Assembly: GCF_001591165.1 (NCBI RefSeq)
Contig: NZ_BCUG01000010.1
Location: 1-64,000, forward strand
Source: Thauera butanivorans NBRC 103042
Lineage (GTDB): Bacteria > Pseudomonadota > Gammaproteobacteria > Burkholderiales > Rhodocyclaceae
Length of the DNA stretch: 64,000 nucleotides
Direction: 5' to 3'
Below, one piece after another: positions 47,277-54,942 of this stretch. Within the stretch, counting starts at the first letter, position 1, and the number at the start of each line of letters is the position of its first letter. The notes beneath the pieces are model-generated. The model was not told the DNA's origin. It searched no databases and saw nothing but the letters and a program-made list of their open reading frames with translations. The position numbers and the translations under genes are program-made.

Positions 47277-48362
47277 ATGCCCGCTTCCACCAAGATCCAC
47301 ATCGACGACGTCCGCATCCAGGAAATCAAGGAGCTCGTGCCGCCGGCGCACGTGCTGCGCGAGTTCCCGGCCACGCCCAGGGCGGCGACCGTCGCTTACG
47401 AGGCGCGCCAGTCCATCCATCGCATCCTGTTCGGTGCCGACGACCGTCTGCTGGTGGTGATCGGCCCGTGTTCGATCCACGATCCCGCGGCGGCGATGGA
47501 ATACGCCAGCCGGCTCAAGGCCGAGGCCGACCGCCTGAAGGACGATCTGCTGATCGTCATGCGTGTCTATTTCGAGAAGCCGCGCACCACCGTGGGCTGG
47601 AAGGGCCTGATCAACGACCCCGGCCTCGACAACAGCTACCGCATCAACGACGGCGTGCGCCTGGCGCGCAAGCTGCTGTGGGAAATCAACGAACTCGGCC
47701 TGCCGGCCGGCACCGAGTTCCTCGACATGATCACGCCGCAGTACATTGCCGATCTCATCTCCTGGGGCGCGATCGGCGCACGCACCACCGAAAGCCAGGT
47801 GCATCGCGAGCTGGCCTCCGGCCTGTCGTGTCCGGTCGGCTTCAAGAACGGCACCGACGGCAACGTGCGCATCGCGGTCGATGCGATCAAGGCCGCGCAG
47901 TCGCCCCACCACTTCCTGTCGGTGACCAAGGCCGGCCATTCGGCCATCGTCACCACCCGCGGCAACGAGGACTGTCACGTCATCCTGCGCGGCGGCAAGG
48001 CACCCAACTACGATGCCGCCAGTGTCGATGTTGCATGCAAGGAACTCGCCGCCAGCGGCGTGCAGGGCAAGGTCATGATCGACTTCTCGCACGCCAACAG
48101 CCGCAAGCAGCATCGTCTGCAGATCGACGTCGCCGACGACGTCGCCCGCCAGCTCGCCACCGGCGAGGACCGCATCATCGGCGTGATGGTCGAATCCCAT
48201 CTCACCGAAGGGCGCCAGGACCTGGTGCCGGGCAAGGAGCTGGAATACGGCAAGAGCATCACCGACGCCTGCATCGGCTGGGAGGACAGCGTGAAGGTGC
48301 TCGACACGCTTGCCGAAGGCGTGCGCCAGCGCCGCGTGGAGCGCGCCACCCGGTACGAGTAA
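47277..48362 (+). CDS. aroG: 3-deoxy-7-phosphoheptulonate (DAHP) synthase, AroG type
   Basis: Condenses phosphoenolpyruvate and erythrose 4-phosphate at the start of aromatic amino-acid synthesis. From the ATG at 47277 it has 361 residues. It belongs to class I-alpha: DVRIQEIKELVPPAHVLREF, VVIGPCSIHDPAAAMEYA, MRVYFEKPRTTVGWKGLIND, VGFKNGTDGN and MIDFSHANSRKQH, with metal and PEP ligands in these motifs. An ATG at 47262 would add five residues. Feedback specificity (Phe, Tyr or Trp) cannot be read directly. Confidence 0.95.
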   Translation: MPASTKIHIDDVRIQEIKELVPPAHVLREFPATPRAATVAYEARQSIHRILFGADDRLLVVIGPCSIHDPAAAMEYASRLKAEADRLKDDLLIVMRVYFEKPRTTVGWKGLINDPGLDNSYRINDGVRLARKLLWEINELGLPAGTEFLDMITPQYIADLISWGAIGARTTESQVHRELASGLSCPVGFKNGTDGNVRIAVDAIKAAQSPHHFLSVTKAGHSAIVTTRGNEDCHVILRGGKAPNYDAASVDVACKELAASGVQGKVMIDFSHANSRKQHRLQIDVADDVARQLATGEDRIIGVMVESHLTEGRQDLVPGKELEYGKSITDACIGWEDSVKVLDTLAEGVRQRRVERATRYE

Positions 48363-48413
48363 GGCGCTGAGCCGCATCAGCGACTGGATACACCAATCAA
48401 CGGAGGCCGTGCC

Positions 48414-49871
48414 ATGCAACTGACCGATTCCGCGCTGCTGCGCACCCAAGCCTATATCGACGGCGCCTGGCGCGATGCGACCGACGGCAGCCGCTTCGAC
48501 GTGAACAATCCGGCCGACGGCCGCGTGCTGGCGAGCGTGCCGGACATGGGGCGCACCGAGACCCGGCAGGCGATCGAGGCCGCAGCCGCCGCCCTGCCGG
48601 CCTGGCGGGCGCGCACCGCCAAGGAACGCGCCGCCGTGCTGCGCAAGTGGTTCGAACTGATGCTCGCGCACCAGGAAGACCTGGCGCTGCTGATGAGCTC
48701 GGAGCAGGGCAAGCCGCTGCCCGAAGCGCGCGGCGAAGTGGCCTATGGCGCCTCTTTCCTCGAATGGTTCGCCGAGGAAGGCAAGCGCATCTACGGCGAC
48801 GTGATTCCCGCGCACGGCGCGGACAAGCGCATCGTCGTGGTCAAGCAGCCGATCGGCGTGGTGGCGGCGGTGACGCCGTGGAATTTCCCCATCGCGATGA
48901 TCACGCGCAAGGCCGGCCCGGCGCTGGCCGCCGGCTGCACGATGGTGATCAAGCCGGCCGAGGACACGCCGCTGTGCGCGCTGGCGCTGGCCGAGCTCGG
49001 TGAGCGCGCCGGCCTGCCCAGGGGCGTGCTCAACATCGTCACCACCGCGAGGGCGGCCGAAGTCGGCGGCGAACTCACCGCCAATCCGCTGGTGCGCAAG
49101 ATCTCCTTCACCGGCTCGACCGAAGTCGGCAAGCTGCTGATGCGCCAGTCCGCCGACACAGTCAAGAAAGTGTCGCTCGAACTTGGCGGCAATGCACCCT
49201 TCATCGTCTTCGACGATGCCGACCTGGATGCCGCTGTCGCCGGCGCGATGGCCTCGAAGTACCGCAACGCCGGCCAGACCTGCGTCTGCGCCAACCGCCT
49301 GATCGTGCAGGACGGCATCCATGACGCCTTCGCCGCCAAACTGGCCGAAGCGGTGGCGAAGCTGAAGGTCGGCCCGGCACTGTCGGGCGATGTCCAGCAA
49401 GGCCCGCTGATCAACGAGGACGCGGTCGCCAAGGTCGAAACCCTGCTCGCCGATGCGCTCGACAAGGGCGCGCGGCTGGTCTGCGGCGGCAGGCGCCATG
49501 CGCTCGGCGGCACCTTCTTCGAACCCACCATCGTCGCCGACGTGACGCCGGCGATGCGGGTGGCGCGCGAGGAAATCTTCGGCCCGGTGGCGCCGCTGTT
49601 CCGCTTCCATGCCGAAGAAGAGGCGATCCGCATGGCCAACGACACCGAGTTCGGCCTCGCGGCGTACTTCTACGCCCGCGACATCGGCCGCGTGTGGCGT
49701 GTCGCCGAGGCGCTGGAATACGGCATCGTCGGCATCAACGAAGGCATCATCTCGACCGAGGTCGCACCCTTCGGCGGCATCAAGGAGTCGGGCATCGGCC
49801 GCGAAGGCTCGCGCTACGGCATCGAGGACTTCGTCGAGATCAAGTACCTGTGCATGGGCGGCATCCGTTGA
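48414..49871 (+). CDS. gabD: NAD(P)-dependent succinate-semialdehyde dehydrogenase
   Basis: An aldehyde dehydrogenase that probably oxidises succinate semialdehyde to succinate. The 485 residues include TPWNFPIAMITRKAGPALAA, the catalytic Glu in LELGGNAPFIVFDDADLD, the catalytic Cys in NAGQTCVCANR and PFGGIKESGIGREGSRYG near the C-terminus, the GabD pattern. Two neighbouring Cys (CVC) are as in GabD. GGAGG precedes the ATG. It follows aroG by 51 bases without an obvious terminator. Related substrates such as glutarate semialdehyde are possible. Confidence 0.9.
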   Translation: MQLTDSALLRTQAYIDGAWRDATDGSRFDVNNPADGRVLASVPDMGRTETRQAIEAAAAALPAWRARTAKERAAVLRKWFELMLAHQEDLALLMSSEQGKPLPEARGEVAYGASFLEWFAEEGKRIYGDVIPAHGADKRIVVVKQPIGVVAAVTPWNFPIAMITRKAGPALAAGCTMVIKPAEDTPLCALALAELGERAGLPRGVLNIVTTARAAEVGGELTANPLVRKISFTGSTEVGKLLMRQSADTVKKVSLELGGNAPFIVFDDADLDAAVAGAMASKYRNAGQTCVCANRLIVQDGIHDAFAAKLAEAVAKLKVGPALSGDVQQGPLINEDAVAKVETLLADALDKGARLVCGGRRHALGGTFFEPTIVADVTPAMRVAREEIFGPVAPLFRFHAEEEAIRMANDTEFGLAAYFYARDIGRVWRVAEALEYGIVGINEGIISTEVAPFGGIKESGIGREGSRYGIEDFVEIKYLCMGGIR

Positions 49872-49959
49872 AGTTCCCGCGCCGCCGGTGATGGTGTTGA
49901 TTTCGGTGCGCTGTCCGACGTCCGGCCAGCACGCCTGAGCAGGTACTGCTGCGCCCACC

Positions 49960-50521
49960 TCACTCCGCCGTATCCCTCAGCGCCCCCAGAATCACCTTCT
50001 GCTCGATCCTGTCCAGCACCGCCTCCAGTTCCGCGCCTTCCAGCGCGGGGCCGGGGTGGGCGTCGAGCCAGGCCACCATGTGGCTGGCAGTGGCATGGCC
50101 GCGTGCGGCGGCGCGGCGCAGCCACATGATGCCGGCCTCGCGGTCGGGCGCCACGCCCCAGCCGGAAATCAGGCAGCGGCCCTGCCACTGCATGGCCTCG
50201 GGGTGAAAGTGCCGCGAGGCCTTCTGGAACCAGCCGAAGGCCTCCGCCTCCATGCCGTGCGACAGCAGCAGCAAACCGAGGTCGCACTGCGCTTCTATAT
50301 CGCCCTCATCGGCCGCGCGCACGCAATCGAGGTCGTCGTCCTCCAGCTTGAAACGTGCCCATGGAGCGACCTCGGAGAGCTTTACACGGGTTATTTCGAG
50401 GCTACCCCCCCCTCCCCCCCCCCTTGAATGCCATGAGGTTACCGGCGGCAATGCGGCGCCATAAGGTGCGCTTGGTCAGGCCCGTCAGCGACGCGGCGGT
50501 ATTGAGGCTGATGAAGGACAT
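49960..50521 (-). pseudogene. HTH-Sel1-repeat protein gene, frame broken at a G10-A-G8 tract (possibly phase-variable)
   Basis: From an ATG at 50521, with GGAG seven bases upstream, 33 codons encode a helix-turn-helix-like start (SLNTAASLTGLTKRTLWRRI) and then run into G10-A-G8 (minus strand; 50423-50405) and a TAG at 50404. In the neighbouring frame the sequence continues directly as LEITRVKLSEVAPW and a Sel1-repeat region (EAQCDLGLLLLSHGMEAEAF, AMQWQGRCLISGWGVAPDRE, AGIMWLRRAAARGHATA) to the stop at 49960. Losing one G or gaining two would join both parts into about 186 residues. It could be a phase-variable regulator, a decayed gene or a homopolymer read error. It is divergent from the pilin gene. 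Confidence 0.75.
50405..50423. repeat. Homopolymer tract C8-T-C10 (G10-A-G8 on minus strand)
   Basis: Nineteen bases with a single interruption, inside the HTH-Sel1 coding region. It is the exact point where the reading frame changes, and the longest such tract in the window. Confidence 0.9.
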
Positions 50522-50653
50522 GTGAATGCTCCGGGCGGATGTCGAATCAGGAGGTGGGCAAGGCCGTGCGGCTTCCGGCACGTCACTCCCGCGTATCTGC
50601 CCGCGAGTGTAATGGCAGACGGCTCCGGGGGAAAACAGCCGTCGCGCCTGTCA

Positions 50654-50706
50654 CACTGACCCGGGACACAAGCGGGTGTGTCACGCCCTCGTGTCCCGGG
50701 TCAGTG
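50654..50706. promoter_or_regulatory. 16-bp perfect inverted repeat upstream of the pilin promoter
   Basis: CACTGACCCGGGACAC (50654-50669) and GTGTCCCGGGTCAGTG (50691-50706) are perfect inverse copies with 21 bases between. GTGTC occurs in the right arm, in the left arm on the other strand, and in the spacer, which fits PilR-type binding sites. It lies about 90-145 bases before the expected sigma-54 start site, the normal place for an enhancer. Confidence 0.6.
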
Positions 50707-50771
50707 GGAAGGGGATTGGACGTCGCGTGATCTATTTAACGGAAAAAAGCCTTTTCTGGATTTTTGCGGGC

Positions 50772-50786
50772 TGGCACGGCAGTTGC
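50772..50786 (+). promoter_or_regulatory. Sigma-54 promoter of the pilin operon
   Basis: TGGCACGGCAGTTGC is a full match to the -24/-12 consensus with ten bases between GG and GC. Transcription would start near 50798, 64 bases before the pilin ATG. Type IV pilin genes are typically transcribed this way with PilS/PilR. Confidence 0.85.
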
Positions 50787-50861
50787 GGAAGGAAAGCCAG
50801 AAGGTGGCGGACACGTTACAGCCCGGACACCCTCGGCATTCCAACCAACCAGGAGCACAAA

Positions 50862-51041
50862 ATGAAAATGGTGCAAAAGGGCTTCACCCTGATCGAATTG
50901 ATGATCGTCGTGGCGATCATCGGCATTCTGGCCGCTATCGCCATTCCGCAATTCACCGAATACCAGGCCAAGGGCCACGACAAGGCGGCACAGTCTGACA
51001 ACCGCAATATTCTGACCGCCGGTATTGCCAATTCGCAATAA
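50862..51041 (+). CDS. Short type IV pilin (PilA-N-like, helix only)
   Basis: A prepilin of only 59 residues. After the leader MKMVQKG the mature 52-residue protein starts [20 protein letters not shown] with the conserved E5, then [20 protein letters not shown]. It ends at residue 59 without the globular beta-sheet head and D-loop of normal pilins. It closely resembles the short Geobacter PilA-N in length and in the IPQF..Y..K...AA.SD.RN pattern. Only F1, F24 and Y27 are aromatic. AGGAG lies seven bases before the ATG. The next gene, 18 bases on, encodes a secreted head-like protein, so the pilin subunit appears split over two genes. Confidence 0.9.
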   Translation: MKMVQKGFTLIELMIVVAIIGILAAIAIPQFTEYQAKGHDKAAQSDNRNILTAGIANSQ

Positions 51042-51059
51042 TTGATCGGAGCAAAGAGA

Positions 51060-51473
51060 ATGAAAAAGATTCTGACCGCAGTGGCATTGATCGCCATGAC
51101 TAATTCTGTGATGGCTGACCCGATCGAATTTGCGCCGGGCACAGCTACAGAGCGTAAAGCTCAAGCTCAAGCGTATACGTATACGGTTGCAGCCGCGCGT
51201 GAGGACCGTGATTTTGTCAAGAACGAGTTTGAGTTTACGCTATCGGCTAATGTGATCATGAATGCCGGGGAAGACACAGATCAAGGGGCTTGGATGAGTG
51301 TCGGAACCGCCAATACCAATGGGCGCAACGTCTTCACCGGACATAGCAATGGCGGCAGCGTGACCTCCTGCGGCGATCCGCTGACGGCTGCGGAAGCAAA
51401 AGTGAAAGATGCGCTGTCAGATGCTCTTAGTGATCGGTTTGACCCCGAAGAGCCCAACGGTTGCAAGGAATAA
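51060..51473 (+). CDS. Secreted pilin-head-like protein (candidate PilA-C partner)
   Basis: A 137-residue protein with a Sec signal peptide (1-19, cleavage after SVMA). The mature part, 118 residues, has the order of a type IV pilin head. A helical start (TERKAQAQAYTYTVAAARED) leads to FTLSANVIMNAGEDTD, then AWMSVGTANTNGRNVFTGHS as probable strands, and two cysteines (C104 and C135) that could close a D-loop. This region is not present in the upstream short pilin, so the two proteins may form one subunit. Family membership is inferred from pattern only. Codon use is visibly more AT-rich than in neighbouring genes. A terminator follows 38 bases after the stop. Confidence 0.7.
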   Translation: MKKILTAVALIAMTNSVMADPIEFAPGTATERKAQAQAYTYTVAAAREDRDFVKNEFEFTLSANVIMNAGEDTDQGAWMSVGTANTNGRNVFTGHSNGGSVTSCGDPLTAAEAKVKDALSDALSDRFDPEEPNGCKE

Positions 51474-51511
51474 GATACGGATACCAATTAAACAAGGCGC
51501 CTGGCGTCATT

Positions 51512-51545
51512 AACCCCCTCCCTGGCGAGGGGGTTTTCGTTTCTC
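51512..51545 (+). terminator. Intrinsic terminator after the two pilin genes
   Basis: AACCCCCT pairs with AGGGGGTT around an eight-base loop, followed by a T-rich stretch. It would let the two pilin genes be made at a higher level than the ABC genes beyond it. Confidence 0.8.
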
Positions 51546-51569
51546 TTTTCGCAATAAGTTTCGGTATGT

Positions 51570-52373
51570 ATGCTTGAGCTCATCCGTAATGGCCTCTTGA
51601 CCGGCCTGCGCCTCAAAGCCACCCGCGCCCTGCTTCTGCTCGGACTGCTTGTCGCCGGTTCTGCGCTGCTGGCTTCCGGTTTCTCCGGGCGGCAGCCGAT
51701 GACGGTGGGTCTGGATGTAGGCCTCTCCGGACTGCGCCTAGTGTTACTGCTGCTCGCGCTGATGTGGGTGCAACTGCTGCTGGCCCAGGACGTAGAGCGC
51801 AAGACAGTCTATTTCATGCTGGCCTATCCCTACACTCGCGGCCAGTTTCTCGTGTCCCGCTTCGTTTCGCTGGCCCTGCTGTGTGCCGGCGCGACCGTGT
51901 TGCTGGGCATGGCCTTGTGGCTGGCCTTGCGCGTGGCGAACTGGGACTACGTCCAGACCACCATGCCGCAACTGGATTACCGCTACGCCCTGGTGATGCT
52001 GGGCATCTGGCTCGACCTGCTGGTGGTGCTGGCTTTTGCCATCCTGCTGTGCAGCCTGTCGACCACACCTTTTCTGCCCCTGTTGATGGGGCTGGCCTTT
52101 GCGCTCGCCGCGCGCGGTCTGGGCACGACTTTCGATTATCTGCGCAGCACCCAGGTTGCCAGCGCGGACCAGGCGCGTATTCTCGGCCCCCTGCTCGACC
52201 ATGCCTACCTGTGGCTACCCGACCTGTCACGGCTCGACTGGCGGGTATTCACCTTGTACGATCTGGCGCCTGCCGCCGCCCCCATGCTGTGGGCGGCGGC
52301 CATGGCGCTGGCCTATGTGCTGGGGATGCTGGCGCTGGCAGTGACTCTATTCCAGCGCCGGGACTTCACCTGA
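51570..52373 (+). CDS. ABC transporter permease (ABC-2 type), pilin-linked
   Basis: A 267-residue inner-membrane protein with about six hydrophobic helices (residues about 20-38, 53-75, 97-122, 142-165, 168-185 and 237-260). QDVERKTVYFMLAYPYTRGQFLVSRF between helices 2 and 3 is the cytosolic coupling segment of ABC-2 exporters. It has no ATP-binding motif; the ATPase is encoded two genes downstream. The substrate is unknown. Its position right after a terminated pilin pair suggests a role in pilus or surface export, or in moving a modifying compound, but this is inference. Confidence 0.82.
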   Translation: MLELIRNGLLTGLRLKATRALLLLGLLVAGSALLASGFSGRQPMTVGLDVGLSGLRLVLLLLALMWVQLLLAQDVERKTVYFMLAYPYTRGQFLVSRFVSLALLCAGATVLLGMALWLALRVANWDYVQTTMPQLDYRYALVMLGIWLDLLVVLAFAILLCSLSTTPFLPLLMGLAFALAARGLGTTFDYLRSTQVASADQARILGPLLDHAYLWLPDLSRLDWRVFTLYDLAPAAAPMLWAAAMALAYVLGMLALAVTLFQRRDFT

Positions 52374-52384
52374 CAGTGGCAGCG

Positions 52385-53215
52385 ATGAAGACGCTTCGCC
52401 TGCTGTGCATCTGTCTGCTGGGCTGGGTCCTGTTCTCGTGGGCCAATCTGCAGCTGCGCAGCCACCCCCGTTTCGACCAGGAAGACCTGCTCAGGGTCCG
52501 CCTGCCGCAGCTGGTGCAACTGAGCTATTCCGTCGGCGACCCTTGGCTTGCAGCAAACCTCAACGTGTTTCGCAGCCTGATGGTGGATGTGCGCGTCCGT
52601 GAGGCGGAAACCTACCGCGTGCAGGGTCAGCTCCAGATGGATGCTGCTTTCTTCAACCCCCTGCACGAAGACAACTACTATCTGGCCGCAGCGATGTTGC
52701 CGTGGAACGGTCAGGTAGAGGCCGGCCAGGACGTGCTGCTGCGCGCCAGCAACGCCCGTCAGTGGGACATGTGGCCGGCCTTCTACTATGCCTTCAACGC
52801 CATGTATTTCGAACGCGACATGGCGAAGGCCGGCCAGTGGGCGGAAATCGCCGCCACGCGCAATCCGCGCAACGCACCCGCGCTGCGCGCGATGGCCTCG
52901 GCCTGGTACGAACGTGGAGACGATCCGCGCGTGGCGATGGAAATCCTCGAAAAGATGTTCGAGGATAGCCGCGACGAAAACTTCCGCGCCCTGCTTTCGG
53001 CACGCTACCGGCGCCTGCAAGGGTTGCTGGCGCTGCGCGAGGCCGTGGCCGACTACCGCCGCCGCAACGGTAGTGCGCCCCGGCAGATCGAGCAGTTGAT
53101 CGGACACGGCACGCTGCAGGCGCTGCCGGACGACCCCCTCGGCGCGGGCTATGCGCTGGATGCCGACGGGCAGGCGCAATTGGCGGATCACATGACGAAG
53201 CAGAAACAGCGATGA
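52385..53215 (+). CDS. Membrane-anchored alpha-helical (TPR-like) protein, pilin/ABC-linked
   Basis: A 276-residue protein with an N-terminal signal anchor (about 5-23). The rest should be periplasmic and helical, with TPR-like pairs: LHEDNYYLAAAMLPWNG, MWPAFYYAFNAMYFERDMAK, GQWAEIAATRNPRNAPALRA and ASAWYERGDDPRVAMEILEK. The C-terminal RQIEQLIGHGTLQALPDDPL followed by GAGYALDADG resembles the Pro-Asp-Pro-Gly turn at the end of some pseudopilins. I do not recognise a named family. It lies between the ABC permease and ATPase genes, overlaps the ATPase gene by four bases, and probably belongs to the same complex. Confidence 0.75.
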   Translation: MKTLRLLCICLLGWVLFSWANLQLRSHPRFDQEDLLRVRLPQLVQLSYSVGDPWLAANLNVFRSLMVDVRVREAETYRVQGQLQMDAAFFNPLHEDNYYLAAAMLPWNGQVEAGQDVLLRASNARQWDMWPAFYYAFNAMYFERDMAKAGQWAEIAATRNPRNAPALRAMASAWYERGDDPRVAMEILEKMFEDSRDENFRALLSARYRRLQGLLALREAVADYRRRNGSAPRQIEQLIGHGTLQALPDDPLGAGYALDADGQAQLADHMTKQKQR

Positions 53216-54108
53216 AGGCAATCGAAGTCAGCGGCCTGGACAAGTCTTTCAAGCTCAAGGGCAAGCCCGTGCGGGCGCTCGACGGCGTAAGCTTTGCGGT
53301 GGAACTGGGGCAGTCGGTCGGCTTCATCGGCCAGAACGGCGCGGGCAAGAGCACGACGATCAAGATCCTGTTCGGCGCCCTGCGCGCCGACGCGGGCGAG
53401 GCACGCCTGATGGGCAGGCCGGCGGAAGATCCGTTGTCGCGCCTGGGCGTGGGTTATGTGCCAGAAAACCCGTATCTGTACGAGCAGCTCACCCCGCGCG
53501 AGGTCGTCAGCAGCGGCCTGCGCCTGCACGGCATCGGCGGCGCGGAAAACACCCGCCGCACCGGGCTCTGGCTGGACAAGCTGGGTATCGCCTACGCGGC
53601 CGACAAGCGCATCCGCAATCTGTCCAAGGGCATGACGCAGCGCACCACGCTCGCCCATGCCTTTGCCATCCAGCCCAAGCTGCTGGTGCTTGACGAGCCG
53701 ATGTCCGGCCTGGACCCCATCGGCCGGCGTCAGGTGGCCGATCTGATGCAGGAGTACCGCCAGGCGGGCGGAACGCTGTTCTTCTGTTCCCACATCCTGC
53801 ACGACGTTGAACGCCTGGCCGACCATTTCGTGATGATCGATCGCGGCAAGGTTCGCGCCCAGCAAGGCGTGGCCGATCTGTTGGCCAGCCAGGACACGAT
53901 GCTGGTGCGTTACCTCGGCGATACGGGGCTGCCGGGCTTCGAGCACGACGCCGGCCGCGTGTGGAAAGGCTTGTTCCCGCGCACCGAACTCGGCCGGGCT
54001 CTGCTTGCCATCGAGAATGTCCATGGCGTGATACTGGACGTGCAGCCGCAGAACACGCTCGAAGCCTTGTTCCGCAACGTGGTTCAGGACTCGGTGAAGG
54101 CCGCATGA
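53212..54108 (+). CDS. ABC transporter ATP-binding protein, pilin-linked
   Basis: The ATPase of an ABC-2 type exporter, 298 residues. Walker A is GQNGAGKST near 42-50, the Q-loop YVPENPYLYEQL, the signature LSKGMTQRT near 138, Walker B KLLVLDEPMSGLDP near 158-171, and the switch His in FFCSHILHD. The last 90 residues form the extra C-terminal domain common in this class. It pairs with the permease at 51570. A four-base ATGA overlap continues into a tiny 18-codon frame (54105-54161), which may be the remnant of a further gene. Confidence 0.93.
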   Translation: MKAIEVSGLDKSFKLKGKPVRALDGVSFAVELGQSVGFIGQNGAGKSTTIKILFGALRADAGEARLMGRPAEDPLSRLGVGYVPENPYLYEQLTPREVVSSGLRLHGIGGAENTRRTGLWLDKLGIAYAADKRIRNLSKGMTQRTTLAHAFAIQPKLLVLDEPMSGLDPIGRRQVADLMQEYRQAGGTLFFCSHILHDVERLADHFVMIDRGKVRAQQGVADLLASQDTMLVRYLGDTGLPGFEHDAGRVWKGLFPRTELGRALLAIENVHGVILDVQPQNTLEALFRNVVQDSVKAA

Positions 54109-54254
54109 CGCGTTTCCAGCGACTGCACGTCCTTCAACTCGCTGATGTGGGCTTCGGGTGATGGGCGCAGTGGCTCAGAAACGACGTTCGTATCAACAGG
54201 ATCATTCCAAGGTCCGATGACGCTCACGCCGGCCGCCGCAGAATCGAGCCTGCC

Positions 54255-54845
54255 TCATGGATGGCCCGTCGCCTGCCCCGATTGCAGGTCCACGTCCTCG
54301 TACAAGGCTTCGATGGGCAGGCTCAGGCCCACGCTGTCGAAGGCCACGGTCTGCCCGGCTTCGGCGGGGTAGAGTGCCCAGTGGCCGTCTTCGTGGCGGC
54401 GAAACAGGTCGACGCTGAGGCGCTCGGGGTCGATCAGCACGTATTCGCGCAGCGTGGGCAGCTTGCGGTACGAGGCGAACTTGCCGCCCCGGTCATAGGC
54501 GCTGGTCGATGGGGAAAGGACTTCCACCACCAGGACGGGGGCGCTCATGTACTGGTCCTGGGCGCGGTCGGACTCGGCGCAGGTCACGAGTACGTCGGGG
54601 TAGTAGAAGGCCTTGTCCGCCTGCACGTGCAGCTTCATGCCGGCAATGAACACACTGCGGGGGCCGCCACGCAGGTGGTTGCGCAGGGCCATGAAGATGT
54701 TTCCGGCCACGGTTGCATGCGCCCTGGAGGCGCCCGCCATCGCGAAGACCTCGCCGTCGAGGTATTCGTGCTTTTCGGTCTGGCGGGCTTCCCAGTCGAG
54801 GTAGGCGGCGGCGTCGAAGCGGGGCGAGGGGGCGGCAAGTGGCAT
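54255..54845 (-). CDS. Uma2 family protein (DUF820, PD-(D/E)XK nuclease-like)
   Basis: A 196-residue member of the Uma2/DUF820 family, with a PD-(D/E)XK nuclease fold. The start ATG at 54845 gives PRFDAAAYLDWEARQTEKHEYL, the usual N-terminus with DGEVFAMAGAS after it. The putative catalytic region is FYYPDVLVTC and the ExK-like LVVEVLSPSTSAYDRGGKFASYRKLP, followed by YVLIDPERLSVDLFRR. The biological role of these proteins is not established. It is convergent with the ABC ATPase gene, with about 145 bases of unassigned sequence between. Confidence 0.88.
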   Translation of the reverse strand: MPLAAPSPRFDAAAYLDWEARQTEKHEYLDGEVFAMAGASRAHATVAGNIFMALRNHLRGGPRSVFIAGMKLHVQADKAFYYPDVLVTCAESDRAQDQYMSAPVLVVEVLSPSTSAYDRGGKFASYRKLPTLREYVLIDPERLSVDLFRRHEDGHWALYPAEAGQTVAFDSVGLSLPIEALYEDVDLQSGQATGHP

Positions 54846-54942
54846 GGGGAGATTCCCGGGGCGAGGATGGCAGCGCAAGCGCGCCGTGTGCTGTGCCATG
54901 TATTCCGATACGGTACACCATACGGAGTTCATCGCCTTGGGC

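Noticed and set aside
47103-49958. Minus-strand open frame of about 950 codons across aroG and gabD
   Set aside because: Shadow of two well-supported plus-strand genes; His/Arg/Gln-rich translation without domains.
50654-50706. Transposon terminal inverted repeats
   Set aside because: Only 21 bases separate the arms and no transposase is near. The position upstream of a sigma-54 promoter fits an enhancer.
50862-51041. Conductive e-pilin function for the short pilin
   Set aside because: The length fits, but aromatic residues beyond F24 and Y27 are missing, so a conductive role is not supported by sequence.
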